From contig CASSLW010000008.1 in the NCBI GenBank assembly GCA_949443285.1, forward strand, positions 1 through 64,000: a stretch of 64,000 bases of DNA. The letters are read 5' to 3'. The position numbers and the translations under genes are program-made. Numbering within the stretch: the stretch's first letter is position 1; each line of letters starts with the position of its first letter. The notes under the pieces are model-generated. The model did no database searches. It was not told the DNA's origin and saw nothing but the letters and a program-made list of their open reading frames with translations. This DNA comes from an uncultured Clostridia bacterium. Its GTDB lineage: Bacteria > Bacillota > Clostridia > TANB77 > CAG-508. This document shows, in pieces, positions 49,980-60,255 of this stretch.

Positions 49980-50068
49980 AAAGGAGTGTCCCTATTGGCA
50001 ATTTATTGCCAACAGGGACGGAGGAAAATGGCAAAAAATTGCCAAAAAGGACCGTCCCCAGTGGCAAT
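49980..50068 (-). repeat. REP-like palindromic element, copy 2 (inverted)
   Basis: GTCCCTATTGGCAA-TTTA-TTGCCAACAGGGAC; reverse complement aligns along its length with 46238-46324. Confidence 0.8.
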
Positions 50069-50349
50069 TTTGTATTTATTATATTGATTTGAATGTATTG
50101 TGTTGACTTTTTGCCTCATTTTTGGTACAATATCCTTTATATGTACTAAAAAATGAACTAAGAGGTGAGTTATTATATGTTTACAAATTATTTAATTTAT
50201 TTGAATACTTTGCCAAAAGATGAAAAAGTTGAACAAATTCTTATTTTACTATTTTTCTTAGCTGCTACTATATTTGTATGTAGTTTTTTAGAGAGAAATA
50301 AGAAAAATCATTGAACATTATAAATTCTTTTTATATAATATTGTTATAA

Positions 50350-51144
50350 TTGAATATGGAGAGTGTTATAAAAATGATTGATATAGAACTTGCAAAAAGG
50401 GAATTTGATAAATATGTTTCAAATTTTAATCCTAACGAAGGTAGAATTAAGTTAAAAATAGAGCACATAAAAAGAGTTGCTGAAATGAGCAAAAAGCTTG
50501 CTATGAATTTGAATTTAGATGAAGAAAATATTAGGTTGGCCGAGGTAATCGGTCTATTTCATGATATTGGTAGATTTAAACAAGTAGAACTTTTTAACAC
50601 GTTTAGCGATAAAGACTCTGTAAATCATGCTGAATTTAGTGTGAAGACTTTATTTGATGATAATTTGATTGATAATTTTAATATTGATAAAAAATATTAT
50701 GATATAATAAAATCAGCTGTTTTAAATCACAATAAGCCTAGAATAGACCCTGCTTTAACAGGCGATGAATTGTTACATGCAAAAATAATTAGAGATGCTG
50801 ATAAACTTGATATTTTTTACACAATTTGTGAATATGATTTTGAAAGTATCTTTTGGTATCCTGAATTTAATTGTGAGAGAATTAGTGATACCATTATGAA
50901 TCAATTTATAAATGATCATTCAATTAATTATCCTGATATAAAAACAAATGCTGATGTAATTCTTTGTTTTTATGCTTATATTTACGATTTCAATTTTGAT
51001 TTTTCTTTGGGATTTTTGAAGACTAAGGATTATTTAGAAATGTTTGCTAATCGTGTTAAGCAGAATTTCAGCAGTGAAATTGTTGGTCAACAGGTAGATG
51101 AGATTTTAAAGATTTCTAATGATTACTTATATAGCATTTTTTAG
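50350..51144 (+). CDS. HD domain phosphohydrolase
   Basis: HIKRVAEMSKKLA...LFHDIGRFKQ...NHNKPRI...IRDADKLD. Confidence 0.88.
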   Translation: MNMESVIKMIDIELAKREFDKYVSNFNPNEGRIKLKIEHIKRVAEMSKKLAMNLNLDEENIRLAEVIGLFHDIGRFKQVELFNTFSDKDSVNHAEFSVKTLFDDNLIDNFNIDKKYYDIIKSAVLNHNKPRIDPALTGDELLHAKIIRDADKLDIFYTICEYDFESIFWYPEFNCERISDTIMNQFINDHSINYPDIKTNADVILCFYAYIYDFNFDFSLGFLKTKDYLEMFANRVKQNFSSEIVGQQVDEILKISNDYLYSIF

Positions 51145-51157
51145 GCTTGAATTAATT

Positions 51158-51727
51158 CTAATTCAAGCCCTTTATTATTTCATAAACCTTGTGAATTGGA
51201 AGTCCTACCACTGTTGTATAATTTCCATTTATTTTTTCTATAAAAACCGAAAACTCACCTTGAATTGCATATGCACCAGCTTTATCCATAGCTTGACCTG
51301 TTTTTATCCAATTTTTCATTTCTTCTTCACTCATATTTTTTAGTGTAACTTCTGTTATATCATAGTCGATATATTCTTGATATTCATTTTCTTTTTGGAT
51401 TAAAATGGCTATTCCTGTTATGACTTTATGTTTTTGCCCATTTAGCTCTTTTAATATTTTTAATGCATCTGCTTCATCTTTTGGTTTGCCATATATTTTT
51501 CCGTCTTTTATTACCATTGTATCTGCACCTATTATTGCTCTTTCTCCTTCTGTTTCATCAAATACAGTTTTTGCTTTTATATATGCTAACTTCTTTGCTT
51601 GTTCTTCTATTGTTAAGTTTTCCTCAATTACTTCTTCTGCATTGCTTACTTTTATTTCGTATTCTAATTTTAATAAGTCTAATAATTCTTTTCTTCTTGG
51701 TGATTTTGATGCTAATATTATTTTCAT
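51158..51727 (-). CDS. maf: Maf-like nucleotide pyrophosphatase
   Basis: MKIILASKSPRRKELLDLL...GADTMV...NGNYTTVVGLPIHKVYEI. Confidence 0.93.
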   Translation of the reverse strand: MKIILASKSPRRKELLDLLKLEYEIKVSNAEEVIEENLTIEEQAKKLAYIKAKTVFDETEGERAIIGADTMVIKDGKIYGKPKDEADALKILKELNGQKHKVITGIAILIQKENEYQEYIDYDITEVTLKNMSEEEMKNWIKTGQAMDKAGAYAIQGEFSVFIEKINGNYTTVVGLPIHKVYEIIKGLN

Positions 51728-51743
51728 TTTCTCTTATTCCTTT

Positions 51744-52208
51744 TTATTGATTTATTCTGTGTACTGGAAGTTTGTTTTCTTTTAATATGTCTTTAATTAT
51801 CTTGGGTCTTATGTCATATTTGTCTAATTCATTTATGTCTAACCATTCATATTTCAAATAGTCTCTTCCTTCTATATTCTTTATTGGCTCTATTATTTTT
51901 TTGTCCTCTTCATCTATGAATTCCGCCTGGTGTACAAACATTATCTCATGGTATTTTTTCTCATTTGCTTCGAAAAAGTTTTCTATTGTTGATATGTATC
52001 CTGTAATTTCTATTTCTTTTCCTGTTTCTTCTAAAATCTCTCTTTTTAATGTGTTTTCAGAGTTTTCCCCTATCATTACTCTTCCACCTAATAGTGCATA
52101 ATGTTCCTCTCTGTTGCTTTTGTGTAGCAAAACTTTTCCTTTATGTATTATTATACCTGATGCTCTAACGTTTAGCAGGTATTCTCCCATATCAACTGTG
52201 ATATCCAT
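51744..52208 (-). CDS. NUDIX hydrolase
   Basis: GGRVMIGENSENTLKREILEETGKEIEI. Confidence 0.9.
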   Translation of the reverse strand: MDITVDMGEYLLNVRASGIIIHKGKVLLHKSNREEHYALLGGRVMIGENSENTLKREILEETGKEIEITGYISTIENFFEANEKKYHEIMFVHQAEFIDEEDKKIIEPIKNIEGRDYLKYEWLDINELDKYDIRPKIIKDILKENKLPVHRINQ

Positions 52209-52209
52209 T

Positions 52210-52989
52210 TTATTTTTCTCCCTTATTCTTTAATTTTTTATATCCCCAGTATCCGCCACCGCCTAGAAGTCCTAATGTTATAATTCCGCCTATTGGATTT
52301 GATTCTTCTTGATTATTAGTTGATGTGTTATTTGTGTTATTACTATTTTGGTCTGCACTTGTTTTTATTGTATTTGTTGTATTGCTTTCTTTCTTTGGTG
52401 TTTCTTTTATATTAATTTTTATTGTGTTTGTTTTCCCATTAGAAGTATTTGCTGTTATCTCTACTGTTCCAGCTTTTTTAGCCATAATTTCTCCTGTTGA
52501 ACTAACTGTTGCAATGCTATCATCACTTGATTTCCATGTAATGTTTTTATCTGTTGTGTCACTTGGTGTTATTGTTGCTGTTAATGTTTGACTTTTTCCC
52601 GCTTCTAAACTTTCTATATTTTCGTTGATTTGTATTCCTGTTGCAATTACAGTTTTTGGTGCTTCTGTTGTTGTTTTTGTAGCTTGTGTTGTTCCGCTTT
52701 TTGTTGTTGAAGAAGAACTTGGTGTACTGTTTTTTGTTGATTTTGTAGAACTGCCTGTTCCACTTGATTTTGAGTTTGATGAGTATGGACAACTTCCGTT
52801 AGTGTGTAAGTGTGCAGGATTTCCTCCGCAATGATAATGATAGCTTCCTAATCCACTTTTGTTTTTGTTGTCTTTGTGTCCTCCACTTGAATCTGTTCTT
52901 CCTGAGTGTGCATATGTGTTAATTCCTATTAATATTATACTTATGGTAAGTATTACGTTTATTATTATTTTTGTTTTCCCTTTTTTCAT
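52210..52989 (-). CDS. Secreted/anchored protein with YHYH-type and bacterial Ig-like (Big_2) domains
   Basis: GRTDSSGGHKDNKNKSGLGSYHYHCGG; TATITPSDTTDKNITWKSSDDSIATVSSTGEIMAKKAGTVEITA. Confidence 0.85.
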   Translation of the reverse strand: MKKGKTKIIINVILTISIILIGINTYAHSGRTDSSGGHKDNKNKSGLGSYHYHCGGNPAHLHTNGSCPYSSNSKSSGTGSSTKSTKNSTPSSSSTTKSGTTQATKTTTEAPKTVIATGIQINENIESLEAGKSQTLTATITPSDTTDKNITWKSSDDSIATVSSTGEIMAKKAGTVEITANTSNGKTNTIKINIKETPKKESNTTNTIKTSADQNSNNTNNTSTNNQEESNPIGGIITLGLLGGGGYWGYKKLKNKGEK

Positions 52990-53030
52990 TTATTTTCCCC
53001 TTTATTTTCTTGAATATTAGTCCCTTATTT

Positions 53031-53921
53031 TTATATTAGTTTTTTCCATTGCTCTTCTTTAAAGCCTATTAGTATTATTTTGTCTGATATTAATAGTGGT
53101 CTTTTTATTAGCATTCCGTCACTTGCTAGTAGTTCTATTTTTTCTTTTTCGCTCATTGTTTCTAGTTTGTCTTTTAGTTTTAGTTCTTTATATTTTAACC
53201 CACTTGTGTTGAACCATTTTTTTATGTCTTGTCCACTTTTTTGTATCCATTTTTCTAGCTCTTGTGCTGTTGGTGTTTCTGTAATGATGTTTCTTTCTTC
53301 TGCTTTTATGTTGTTTTCTTGTAACCATTTTTTTGCTTTTTTACAGGTTGAACATTTTGGGTATTCTATGAATGTGCTTTTCATGGTTTTTCTCCTTCTT
53401 TTATTTTCTAACTTTTTCAATGCTATTTCATATTCTTCTTTTCCAAAATCTACTGTTGGCACTATTTCTTTGTTTTGATACATTTCTATAAATTTTTCTA
53501 TTGTTACCCACATAAAGTCTGTTGCTTCGCCGTCTGGAAAAGTTATTTCTTGGTCTTTTATGTCTCTTTTAAATAGCCATAAGTCTTTGAAGTCTGCTGG
53601 TTTTTTGTCGCTTCTAATTTCTTTTAGGTATATTGCTTCTCCTTCTGGAAATTGAATTCCTAATTCTTCTTTTAGTTCTCTTATTATTCCTTCTAAACTT
53701 GTTTCTCCTGCAAGTATTGATCCTCCGTTGCATTCCCACATTTCTCCAAATTTTTTGTGCTTTGCTCTTTTGCTTATTAGTATTTGATTTTCTGAGTTTA
53801 GTATTATTCCTGTTACTACTATGTGGTATTCTCCTTGTTTTAGTTTCTGATAATTTTTCCTTTCTATGGTCTTTCCTGTTTTTCTTCTTTTGCTATCGTA
53901 TATGTCCCATTTTTCTTTCAT
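53031..53921 (-). CDS. NUDIX hydrolase fused in frame to ArsC/Spx-like (thioredoxin-fold) domain
   Basis: NUDIX: GGSILAGETSLEGIIRELKEELGI; ArsC/Spx: FIEYPKCSTCKKAKKWLQENNIKAEERNI...LKDKLETMSEKEKIELLASDGMLIKRPLL. Confidence 0.85.
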   Translation of the reverse strand: MKEKWDIYDSKRRKTGKTIERKNYQKLKQGEYHIVVTGIILNSENQILISKRAKHKKFGEMWECNGGSILAGETSLEGIIRELKEELGIQFPEGEAIYLKEIRSDKKPADFKDLWLFKRDIKDQEITFPDGEATDFMWVTIEKFIEMYQNKEIVPTVDFGKEEYEIALKKLENKRRRKTMKSTFIEYPKCSTCKKAKKWLQENNIKAEERNIITETPTAQELEKWIQKSGQDIKKWFNTSGLKYKELKLKDKLETMSEKEKIELLASDGMLIKRPLLISDKIILIGFKEEQWKKLI

Positions 53922-54112
53922 TTTTTCTTGTGCGAAATATTTGTTTTTCTATTTCTTGACCTCCTTTCTGTGTTTTTTTCGTTTTGGTTTATTATACTAT
54001 TTTTGTTGCTTTTTGTCTATTGGCTTATTTTGTCATTTTTTGGGGATTGTTTTTGAGTTTTTTTATATCGCTACTGGGATAATCAAAAAGAAACCTAAAC
54101 TATAATCGCAAG

Positions 54113-55120
54113 ATTTACATTCTACTATATTTAAATTACTACTTTTAAAATTTTATGATAAAATATATGAGAATTTATTTACATTCTACTATATTTAAAT
54201 TACTACTGAAATCTTTGCATAGTAGATTCTTTACTTCATTATTTACATTCTACTATATTTAAATTACTACTTCAAACAAAAGATATATCCGATTTTGTTG
54301 CCTTATTTACATTCTACTATATTTAAATTACTACCTTTAATAGTTCCAAATAAATTTATATAATTTTCATAATTTACATTCTACTATATTTAAATTACTA
54401 CTAAATTATTTTTAAATATCATATCTGAGTCTTGCCCTATTTACATTCTACTATATTTAAATTACTACTATTTTTTTATCAAATCTTACCACTACTTTTG
54501 TAAGATTTACATTCTACTATATTTAAATTACTACCAATTTTTCCCAAACGACGTTTGGATTATATGTATATTTACATTCTACTATATTTAAATTACTACC
54601 GCATTTTATCTATGAAAACCAGTTTAAAAATAGATTATTTACATTCTACTATATTTAAATTACTACTGTAAATGGTTCATACATATCAGGTATATTAAAT
54701 GTATTTACATTCTACTATATTTAAATTACTACTTTCTAAGTTTAAAGATGAATGTTCTCAACTTCCTAATTTACATTCTACTATATTTAAATTACTACTA
54801 TCAACACTGTCTTTATTAATTAATATCATTAAATTTACATTCTACTATATTTAAATTACTACTAAAAAATGAACTAACTAAATTAGTTGATGAAAAATTT
54901 ACATTCTACTATATTTAAATTACTACAATTCTAGACAAGACAATTTGCTAGGAATTTCAGAATTTACATTCTACTATATTTAAATTACTACGATATGCTG
55001 CATCTGCAAGTCTTTTTACTTCTTCATTTACATTCTACTATATTTAAATTACTACTGATTTACAATTTATTGCTGATAATCTTATACAAAATTTACATTC
55101 TACTATATTTAAATTACTAC
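54113..55120 (-). CRISPR. CRISPR array, 16 identical 30-nt repeats, 15 spacers (34-37 nt)
   Basis: Repeat (+) ATTTACATTCTACTATATTTAAATTACTAC; reverse complement GTAGTAATTTAAATATAGTAGAATGTAAAT ends AATGTAAAT like clostridial type I-B repeats; no cas genes in window. Confidence 0.97.
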
Positions 55121-55150
55121 CTGTTGCATTTTTTTGCAAACAACACTGAA

Positions 55151-55858
55151 TTAAGCTATCATTCTAGCGTACTTATCGGATGACCCTTCTGTATCTGTTC
55201 TCAATTTATTTTTTTCTTGTATATTCTCTTCATTAGCTAAAGTCATTACTAATATATCTTGAGGTAAACTAGTAAATCCATCTTCTCCTACAAATCCTAA
55301 ATTTTTTCCAAGTTCAAATTTTGTTTTTGGTGTGCCATCTTCTAATAAGCTTAAAATTCTAACTGCAGGTGAATAACTTAATAAAGCCTCTTCTAGTATT
55401 TCACTTCTTTTTTCTTCTTCGCTATTAGAGAACTCTAATCCTATTTCTGTAATTTCAAAAGTATCATCATAATAATTATATTTTATGAATCCTAAACATT
55501 GTGCCCATCTAATAAAATTATCAGCAGGCCAATCACTTATAAAAGGTCTTTGCTGCCCTTTTACAGTAGCTTGTACTATTCCATTACATCTTGCAGATGA
55601 TCTTGGAGAAAATGCAGTTCCTACTAAATCTCCATACTTTAGCTTTAAAGGTCTTGAATTTAAAGCAATTAATAATCTTTCTCTTCCATCTCTTTCTTCT
55701 ATTAATTTAGCTATTTTGTTTTCAACTAGCTCTTTATGTATCTGAGAACTTTCATTAAAAATTGAGACTACCCTATATAGTGCATTAAAATCGCTTGGAT
55801 CTTGTACCCAACCAAAAGTTCTAAAACCTCTTTTATCCACATCTTTTATTTCTATCAA
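55151..55858 (-). pseudogene. Truncated FokI-like type IIS restriction endonuclease (N-terminal recognition part only)
   Basis: RTFGWVQDPSDFNALYRVV...TKFELGKNLGFVGEDGFTSLPQDILVMTLANEE...EGSSDKYARMI matches recalled R.FokI (RTFGWVQNPGKFENLKRVV...TKFDLGKNLGFSGESGFTSLPEGILLDTLANAM...EGSSDKYARMIGGWLDKLG), then stops; no cleavage domain. Confidence 0.87.
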
Positions 55859-55870
55859 TTTATTTCCCCC

Positions 55871-57868
55871 TTAATAATTGATTATTAATACTTCTTTGCT
55901 TTTTCCTTTTTTCGTATTATAACTTGAATTTGAATAATCATTGTCCAAAGATATAATCTTATATTTTTTACTCCATTCTTTAAGTAGTTTGTTTTCCTTT
56001 CCTTTATGTTCTATAACATTAGATAATGCAAACTTTATGTTTTTTTCATTTGCTTTATCTAAAAATTTATAAAGTTTTAATTCTTCTTCTTCCTTCCAAT
56101 CTTTAAATCCTCTATTTCCATCATTGTATGAGCCCGTTGTTATTAGATATGGTGGATCACAATATATAAAATCATTTTGTCCTAGATTTTCGATAGGCAC
56201 TTTATCAAATTCTTTTGATAAAAAATCTATATTCATATTTTTTAGTTTATCAGAAAATAATATCAGATTATTTTTCATCTTTTCTGAAAATTGACTTCTA
56301 TTTCTTCCAAATGGGTTATTATATTCTCTATTATTATTAAATCTAAATTGATAATTAAATGAATAGCATGTTAGAGTATATAAATCTATTGGATCTTTTG
56401 TTTCATTATAATGAATTCTAAATTTCTTATATGCTCCTTCATTTTCCTTACTTAGTCCAAAGCCTTTAATATTTGTATTTATCCTTTCTATTACACTTTC
56501 TACTGGACTTTTATATAATTCTTTATATAAATCAATTATAAAATCATTTATATCATTACATATTGTTCTATTACTTTTAACATTTATCCCTACATTAAAT
56601 CCTCCAGAAAACAAGTCAACAAATGTATTTATATCTGTTGGAAAATATCTCATTAATTGTGGTAATAATTTATATTTTCCACCTATATAGTTCAATGGAC
56701 TTTTAATATATTTCTTGTGACTATCTACTACATAGTTTTCAGAATCATAAAAGTATTGTTCCTCATCTTCCATTAACGCTACTGGTGCTGTCTCCAAAAT
56801 AGGTATATTAATATAAATATTATTCATATTAACTTTTTGGTCTTTTTTTATGTAAAAAATATATTCATAGTGTTTTTCCATTTTTTTTGTTAACTTATTT
56901 TGATATTGCTTATAAGGTATTTTATACAGTTTATATGTATTTTTTTCTCCATACTTTTTTAATATATGTTCTATTTCTTCTTTTTTTAGTATACCTTCTT
57001 GATTATAACTCATAATAATATGTTTAAATTTTGCATTACAGATTAACTCTTCTAATTCACTATATACTTTAGATTTTACACAATAATTTGATTTTTCCTC
57101 AGTATAACTTCTTATTCCCGTTTTTCCATTTATCTTTGGTTTATCATATCGTGCTATAGTTTCTAGTAAATGATAGTTAGGAAGATATTGTCTAGAATTA
57201 TATGGTGGATCAATATACAAAATATCTCCAGTTATTTTTTGTATTAACTCATTTGCATCTTCTCTATAACATTCGTTTTTCTCATGATTATCTATAACAT
57301 TAAGCCTAATCATTTCAAACTTTTTAAAAGCTCTTTTATCCCATTCTTTTAAATATGCTCCATATGTACCTGTGATATTTGAAATAAATGGAATTCCTTC
57401 TATTAATGCTGCCAATAAATAAAAATATTCATTTTCATTTATTATCTTCTCTTTTTTCCACTTTTCAATTGTATTTCTTATATAATCAATTCTTTTTGCA
57501 TTTTCCGGTGTTAGATACATTCTTTCACAATTATCATTTGGTGAATAATTATCACATATGAAAGTATTAAATTTTTTATTCTTAATACTTACTGTTTCTA
57601 AATAATCTATTACATTTTCAGTATTTAGCTTGTTTTTTAATTTTCCAAAGTTTGGTACTTCATTATTTGATATTGTCGCTTTTTGAAGTACATATGAAAA
57701 ATATAGAACATCATTTGAAATTATTTTAAATCTATTTTTAAAAAATCTAGCTACTGATGATGTACCTGAAAATAAGTCACAAAATACTCTTTCATTTCCG
57801 TCACAGTTTTCTTTTATTACTTGATTTATATTCTTTAATAAGTTAGTTTTGTTTCCAATATATCTCAT
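55871..57868 (-). CDS. M.FokI-like adenine methyltransferase with two tandem Dam-type domains
   Basis: Two D12-class copies: RYIGNKTNLL...DLFSGT...DILYIDPPYNSRQY and NYIGGKYKLL...DLFSGGFNVG...DFIYCDPPYLITTGSYND. Confidence 0.93.
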   Translation of the reverse strand: MRYIGNKTNLLKNINQVIKENCDGNERVFCDLFSGTSSVARFFKNRFKIISNDVLYFSYVLQKATISNNEVPNFGKLKNKLNTENVIDYLETVSIKNKKFNTFICDNYSPNDNCERMYLTPENAKRIDYIRNTIEKWKKEKIINENEYFYLLAALIEGIPFISNITGTYGAYLKEWDKRAFKKFEMIRLNVIDNHEKNECYREDANELIQKITGDILYIDPPYNSRQYLPNYHLLETIARYDKPKINGKTGIRSYTEEKSNYCVKSKVYSELEELICNAKFKHIIMSYNQEGILKKEEIEHILKKYGEKNTYKLYKIPYKQYQNKLTKKMEKHYEYIFYIKKDQKVNMNNIYINIPILETAPVALMEDEEQYFYDSENYVVDSHKKYIKSPLNYIGGKYKLLPQLMRYFPTDINTFVDLFSGGFNVGINVKSNRTICNDINDFIIDLYKELYKSPVESVIERINTNIKGFGLSKENEGAYKKFRIHYNETKDPIDLYTLTCYSFNYQFRFNNNREYNNPFGRNRSQFSEKMKNNLILFSDKLKNMNIDFLSKEFDKVPIENLGQNDFIYCDPPYLITTGSYNDGNRGFKDWKEEEELKLYKFLDKANEKNIKFALSNVIEHKGKENKLLKEWSKKYKIISLDNDYSNSSYNTKKGKSKEVLIINY

Positions 57869-57948
57869 TTTTCCTCCTTTGCATCCTAAAACATCCTCAT
57901 TCTATTATAATACATATTTTTTTTCAATACATTTCACCAATTTTTAAT

Positions 57949-58572
57949 TTAATTTTTCCAAAAAAAATTATCATAAGGATAACCTGCCTCAATATATAAC
58001 TCTGTCAATTCCATTTTGTACTTCTCTAATAATTCTAAATACTTATGTTTAAATACATTTTTACAAATCCACTCAACACCTTTACTAGAAATTACAACTT
58101 TATTATTAACTAAAAATTTATATTCTCCTATCCCACTATCACACATTTTCTTTATTGCTTTTCTAACAGTAATATCTTTTCTATTGAAATATCTAGATAG
58201 CTGTTTTATGTCCATATTTTCATTCCACCAATTTTCATTATGTTCTATTTTTATCAACTCTTCATGTTGTTTTATTCTAAGTTTAAAAAAATCTATATCA
58301 GCATCTATTAAAGATTTTTCTTTTTGAAAATATATTTGAGTTATCCAGTAATACCCTTCAACCAAAACAAAATATTTTCTACTTCTAATTTTTTCACTTC
58401 TCCATCTGCAAGTTGAATGTTTTTCTACCATTACATCTATAGATTTTCTTAAATCCATATGTAATATTTCTTTTCCATGCTTAGTTGTTATTCCTAATGC
58501 ATATAATCGATTTAAAATTTTATTGTACGATAGAAAAATACTATCTAAAATCTGCTGTGAATCTGTATACAT
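57949..58572 (-). CDS. Hypothetical protein of accessory element
   Basis: 207 aa ORF. Confidence 0.5.
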   Translation of the reverse strand: MYTDSQQILDSIFLSYNKILNRLYALGITTKHGKEILHMDLRKSIDVMVEKHSTCRWRSEKIRSRKYFVLVEGYYWITQIYFQKEKSLIDADIDFFKLRIKQHEELIKIEHNENWWNENMDIKQLSRYFNRKDITVRKAIKKMCDSGIGEYKFLVNNKVVISSKGVEWICKNVFKHKYLELLEKYKMELTELYIEAGYPYDNFFWKN

Positions 58573-58632
58573 ATTTCATCATTTCCTTTGTGTGCAAATA
58601 TCTTAATGATAGTTTACGAAGCATTAAGATTT

Positions 58633-58736
58633 AGCAAAATTAATTTTGCTCGAATTTAGGTAGTATTTTTTAGTACCTAATATTCGTCAGCCTGGTGTCT
58701 TGACACCCTTTTTGCTGTTTAGGGCAAAATGCCCTA
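58633..58736. repeat. Cluster of four consecutive palindromes
   Basis: AGCAAAATTAATTTTGCT; AGGTAGTA..TAGTACCT; GGTGTC-TT-GACACC; TAGGGC-AAAAT-GCCCTA. Confidence 0.75.
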
Positions 58737-58897
58737 ATACCCTTTTAGCTCTCCGAGGGACTTTTTTAGGTAAAAATTTTATTAATTTTTATCAAAATAT
58801 TTTCAAAAAATCTCAAATTTCTAAACTAAAAATTTGAACTTTTTTGCTTTACTTTTATAGCAAAATATACTATAATAAATTTAGATTTTGGATTAAG

Positions 58898-59758
58898 TTA
58901 GCATTTAATTTTGTCGCTTGCGCTAGCTTTTTCTTTTTGATTTTTATTATATCTTTTTAGTTCAATTCCATAACACATTTGATATAATTTTTGAATGATT
59001 GCATCCGATAATTCTTTGTCATTACTTTGCTTAAATCTATGTAATAATCCTTCTTTATCAAACTTAGTTGTTATTATAATTGGTAACTTATTTTCATTTC
59101 TATTTTCTATAATTGTATATAGCTTGTCCAATGCCCAACTGCTTATTTTTTCTGTTCCTAGATCATCTATTACAACCATATCTATATTAGAAAATAATTC
59201 TATCAATTCATTTTCTGGCTTTGAATTATCTTTAAAAGTTCCTTTTATTATATCTAACAATGATGTTAATCTTCCCATTAAAACTATTTTACCTTTTTCC
59301 ATTAATTCATTTGAAATTGCTGCTACTAAATGTGTTTTTCCTACTTCAGAATTTCCAGTAATAATAAGTCCATTTTCTTGTTCATCATTGATACATTTTT
59401 TAGCATAATCTTTTGCAATTGCTACTTCTTTTTTATTAATATCTGTTACTTTCAAATTCTTAAAATTATAATCTTTTAGCATTTTACTAATATAATTTTG
59501 AGAATAGAATTGACTAATCATTTCTGTATAGTGTTCTCTCTTTTTCTGCTCTTGAATTCTAAAGTCTACATCTTTCCAATAGACTTTTGATTCTTTACAA
59601 GTACATCTTTCATATTCAATTAATTTTGAAGATACATTAGTATATAGATAATCTAGACCAATTGGCTTTAACTCTTTTCCACAAAACTTGCATTTATTGT
59701 GGAAATCCTTTTGACAATTTTTATATTTTGTATTCTCTAAATCCATTATTGTTCTCAT
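58898..59758 (-). CDS. DnaC/IstB-like ATP-binding helicase loader
   Basis: NGLIITGNSEVGKTHLVAAISNELMEKGK...DMVVIDDLGTEKISSWALDKLYTIIENR. Confidence 0.88.
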   Translation of the reverse strand: MRTIMDLENTKYKNCQKDFHNKCKFCGKELKPIGLDYLYTNVSSKLIEYERCTCKESKVYWKDVDFRIQEQKKREHYTEMISQFYSQNYISKMLKDYNFKNLKVTDINKKEVAIAKDYAKKCINDEQENGLIITGNSEVGKTHLVAAISNELMEKGKIVLMGRLTSLLDIIKGTFKDNSKPENELIELFSNIDMVVIDDLGTEKISSWALDKLYTIIENRNENKLPIIITTKFDKEGLLHRFKQSNDKELSDAIIQKLYQMCYGIELKRYNKNQKEKASASDKIKC

Positions 59759-60227
59759 TCTCCTTTCTTGTATTTTTTTCTTGTGTATTATCCTCTATTG
59801 CATTATTTTCCGTTATTGTAACGTTACTTTTTTCTTTTTCACTTTTCAATTTTTCACGATATCTTTGTTGTCTTATTCTATTTTGCTCTTGATATTTTTC
59901 GTTTGTTTCAACACTTTGGTACTTACTCCAATTTTTAATTTTGTATGCTCCTTCTTCTATAATTAGCATATTTAATTCTTGAAATTTTTTAATAATTTTC
60001 TCCATTTTTTTCTTAGACTTTCCCATAATCTTTGAAAAATTTTCTATTGTTATTGGTGTATTTTTTCCGATTACTAGCTTTCCTCCACTACTACATTCCA
60101 TAGCAATAGTTATTAACTGAATCCATACTCTAAAATATGTATCTCCATCAGTTTCTTTTAGTAATATTTGAATTTTTCTGTTTGAAAATATTTTAATTTC
60201 TAGTTTTAACCATTGTAAATTATACAT
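59721..60227 (-). CDS. Replisome organizer N-terminal domain protein
   Basis: WLKLEIKIFSNRKIQILLKETDGDTYFRVWIQLITIAMECSSGGKL. Confidence 0.78.
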   Translation of the reverse strand: MYNLQWLKLEIKIFSNRKIQILLKETDGDTYFRVWIQLITIAMECSSGGKLVIGKNTPITIENFSKIMGKSKKKMEKIIKKFQELNMLIIEEGAYKIKNWSKYQSVETNEKYQEQNRIRQQRYREKLKSEKEKSNVTITENNAIEDNTQEKNTRKENENNNGFREYKI

Positions 60228-60255
60228 ATCCTCCTTTCCCCACTTTCCTTACAAT

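Noticed and set aside
54113-55090. Self-targeting of the prophage by spacers (for example spacer 54667-54702 sharing TGGTTCATACATAT with about 19100)
   Set aside because: Only short matches in AT-rich sequence; no spacer-length match seen by eye. A BLAST would be decisive
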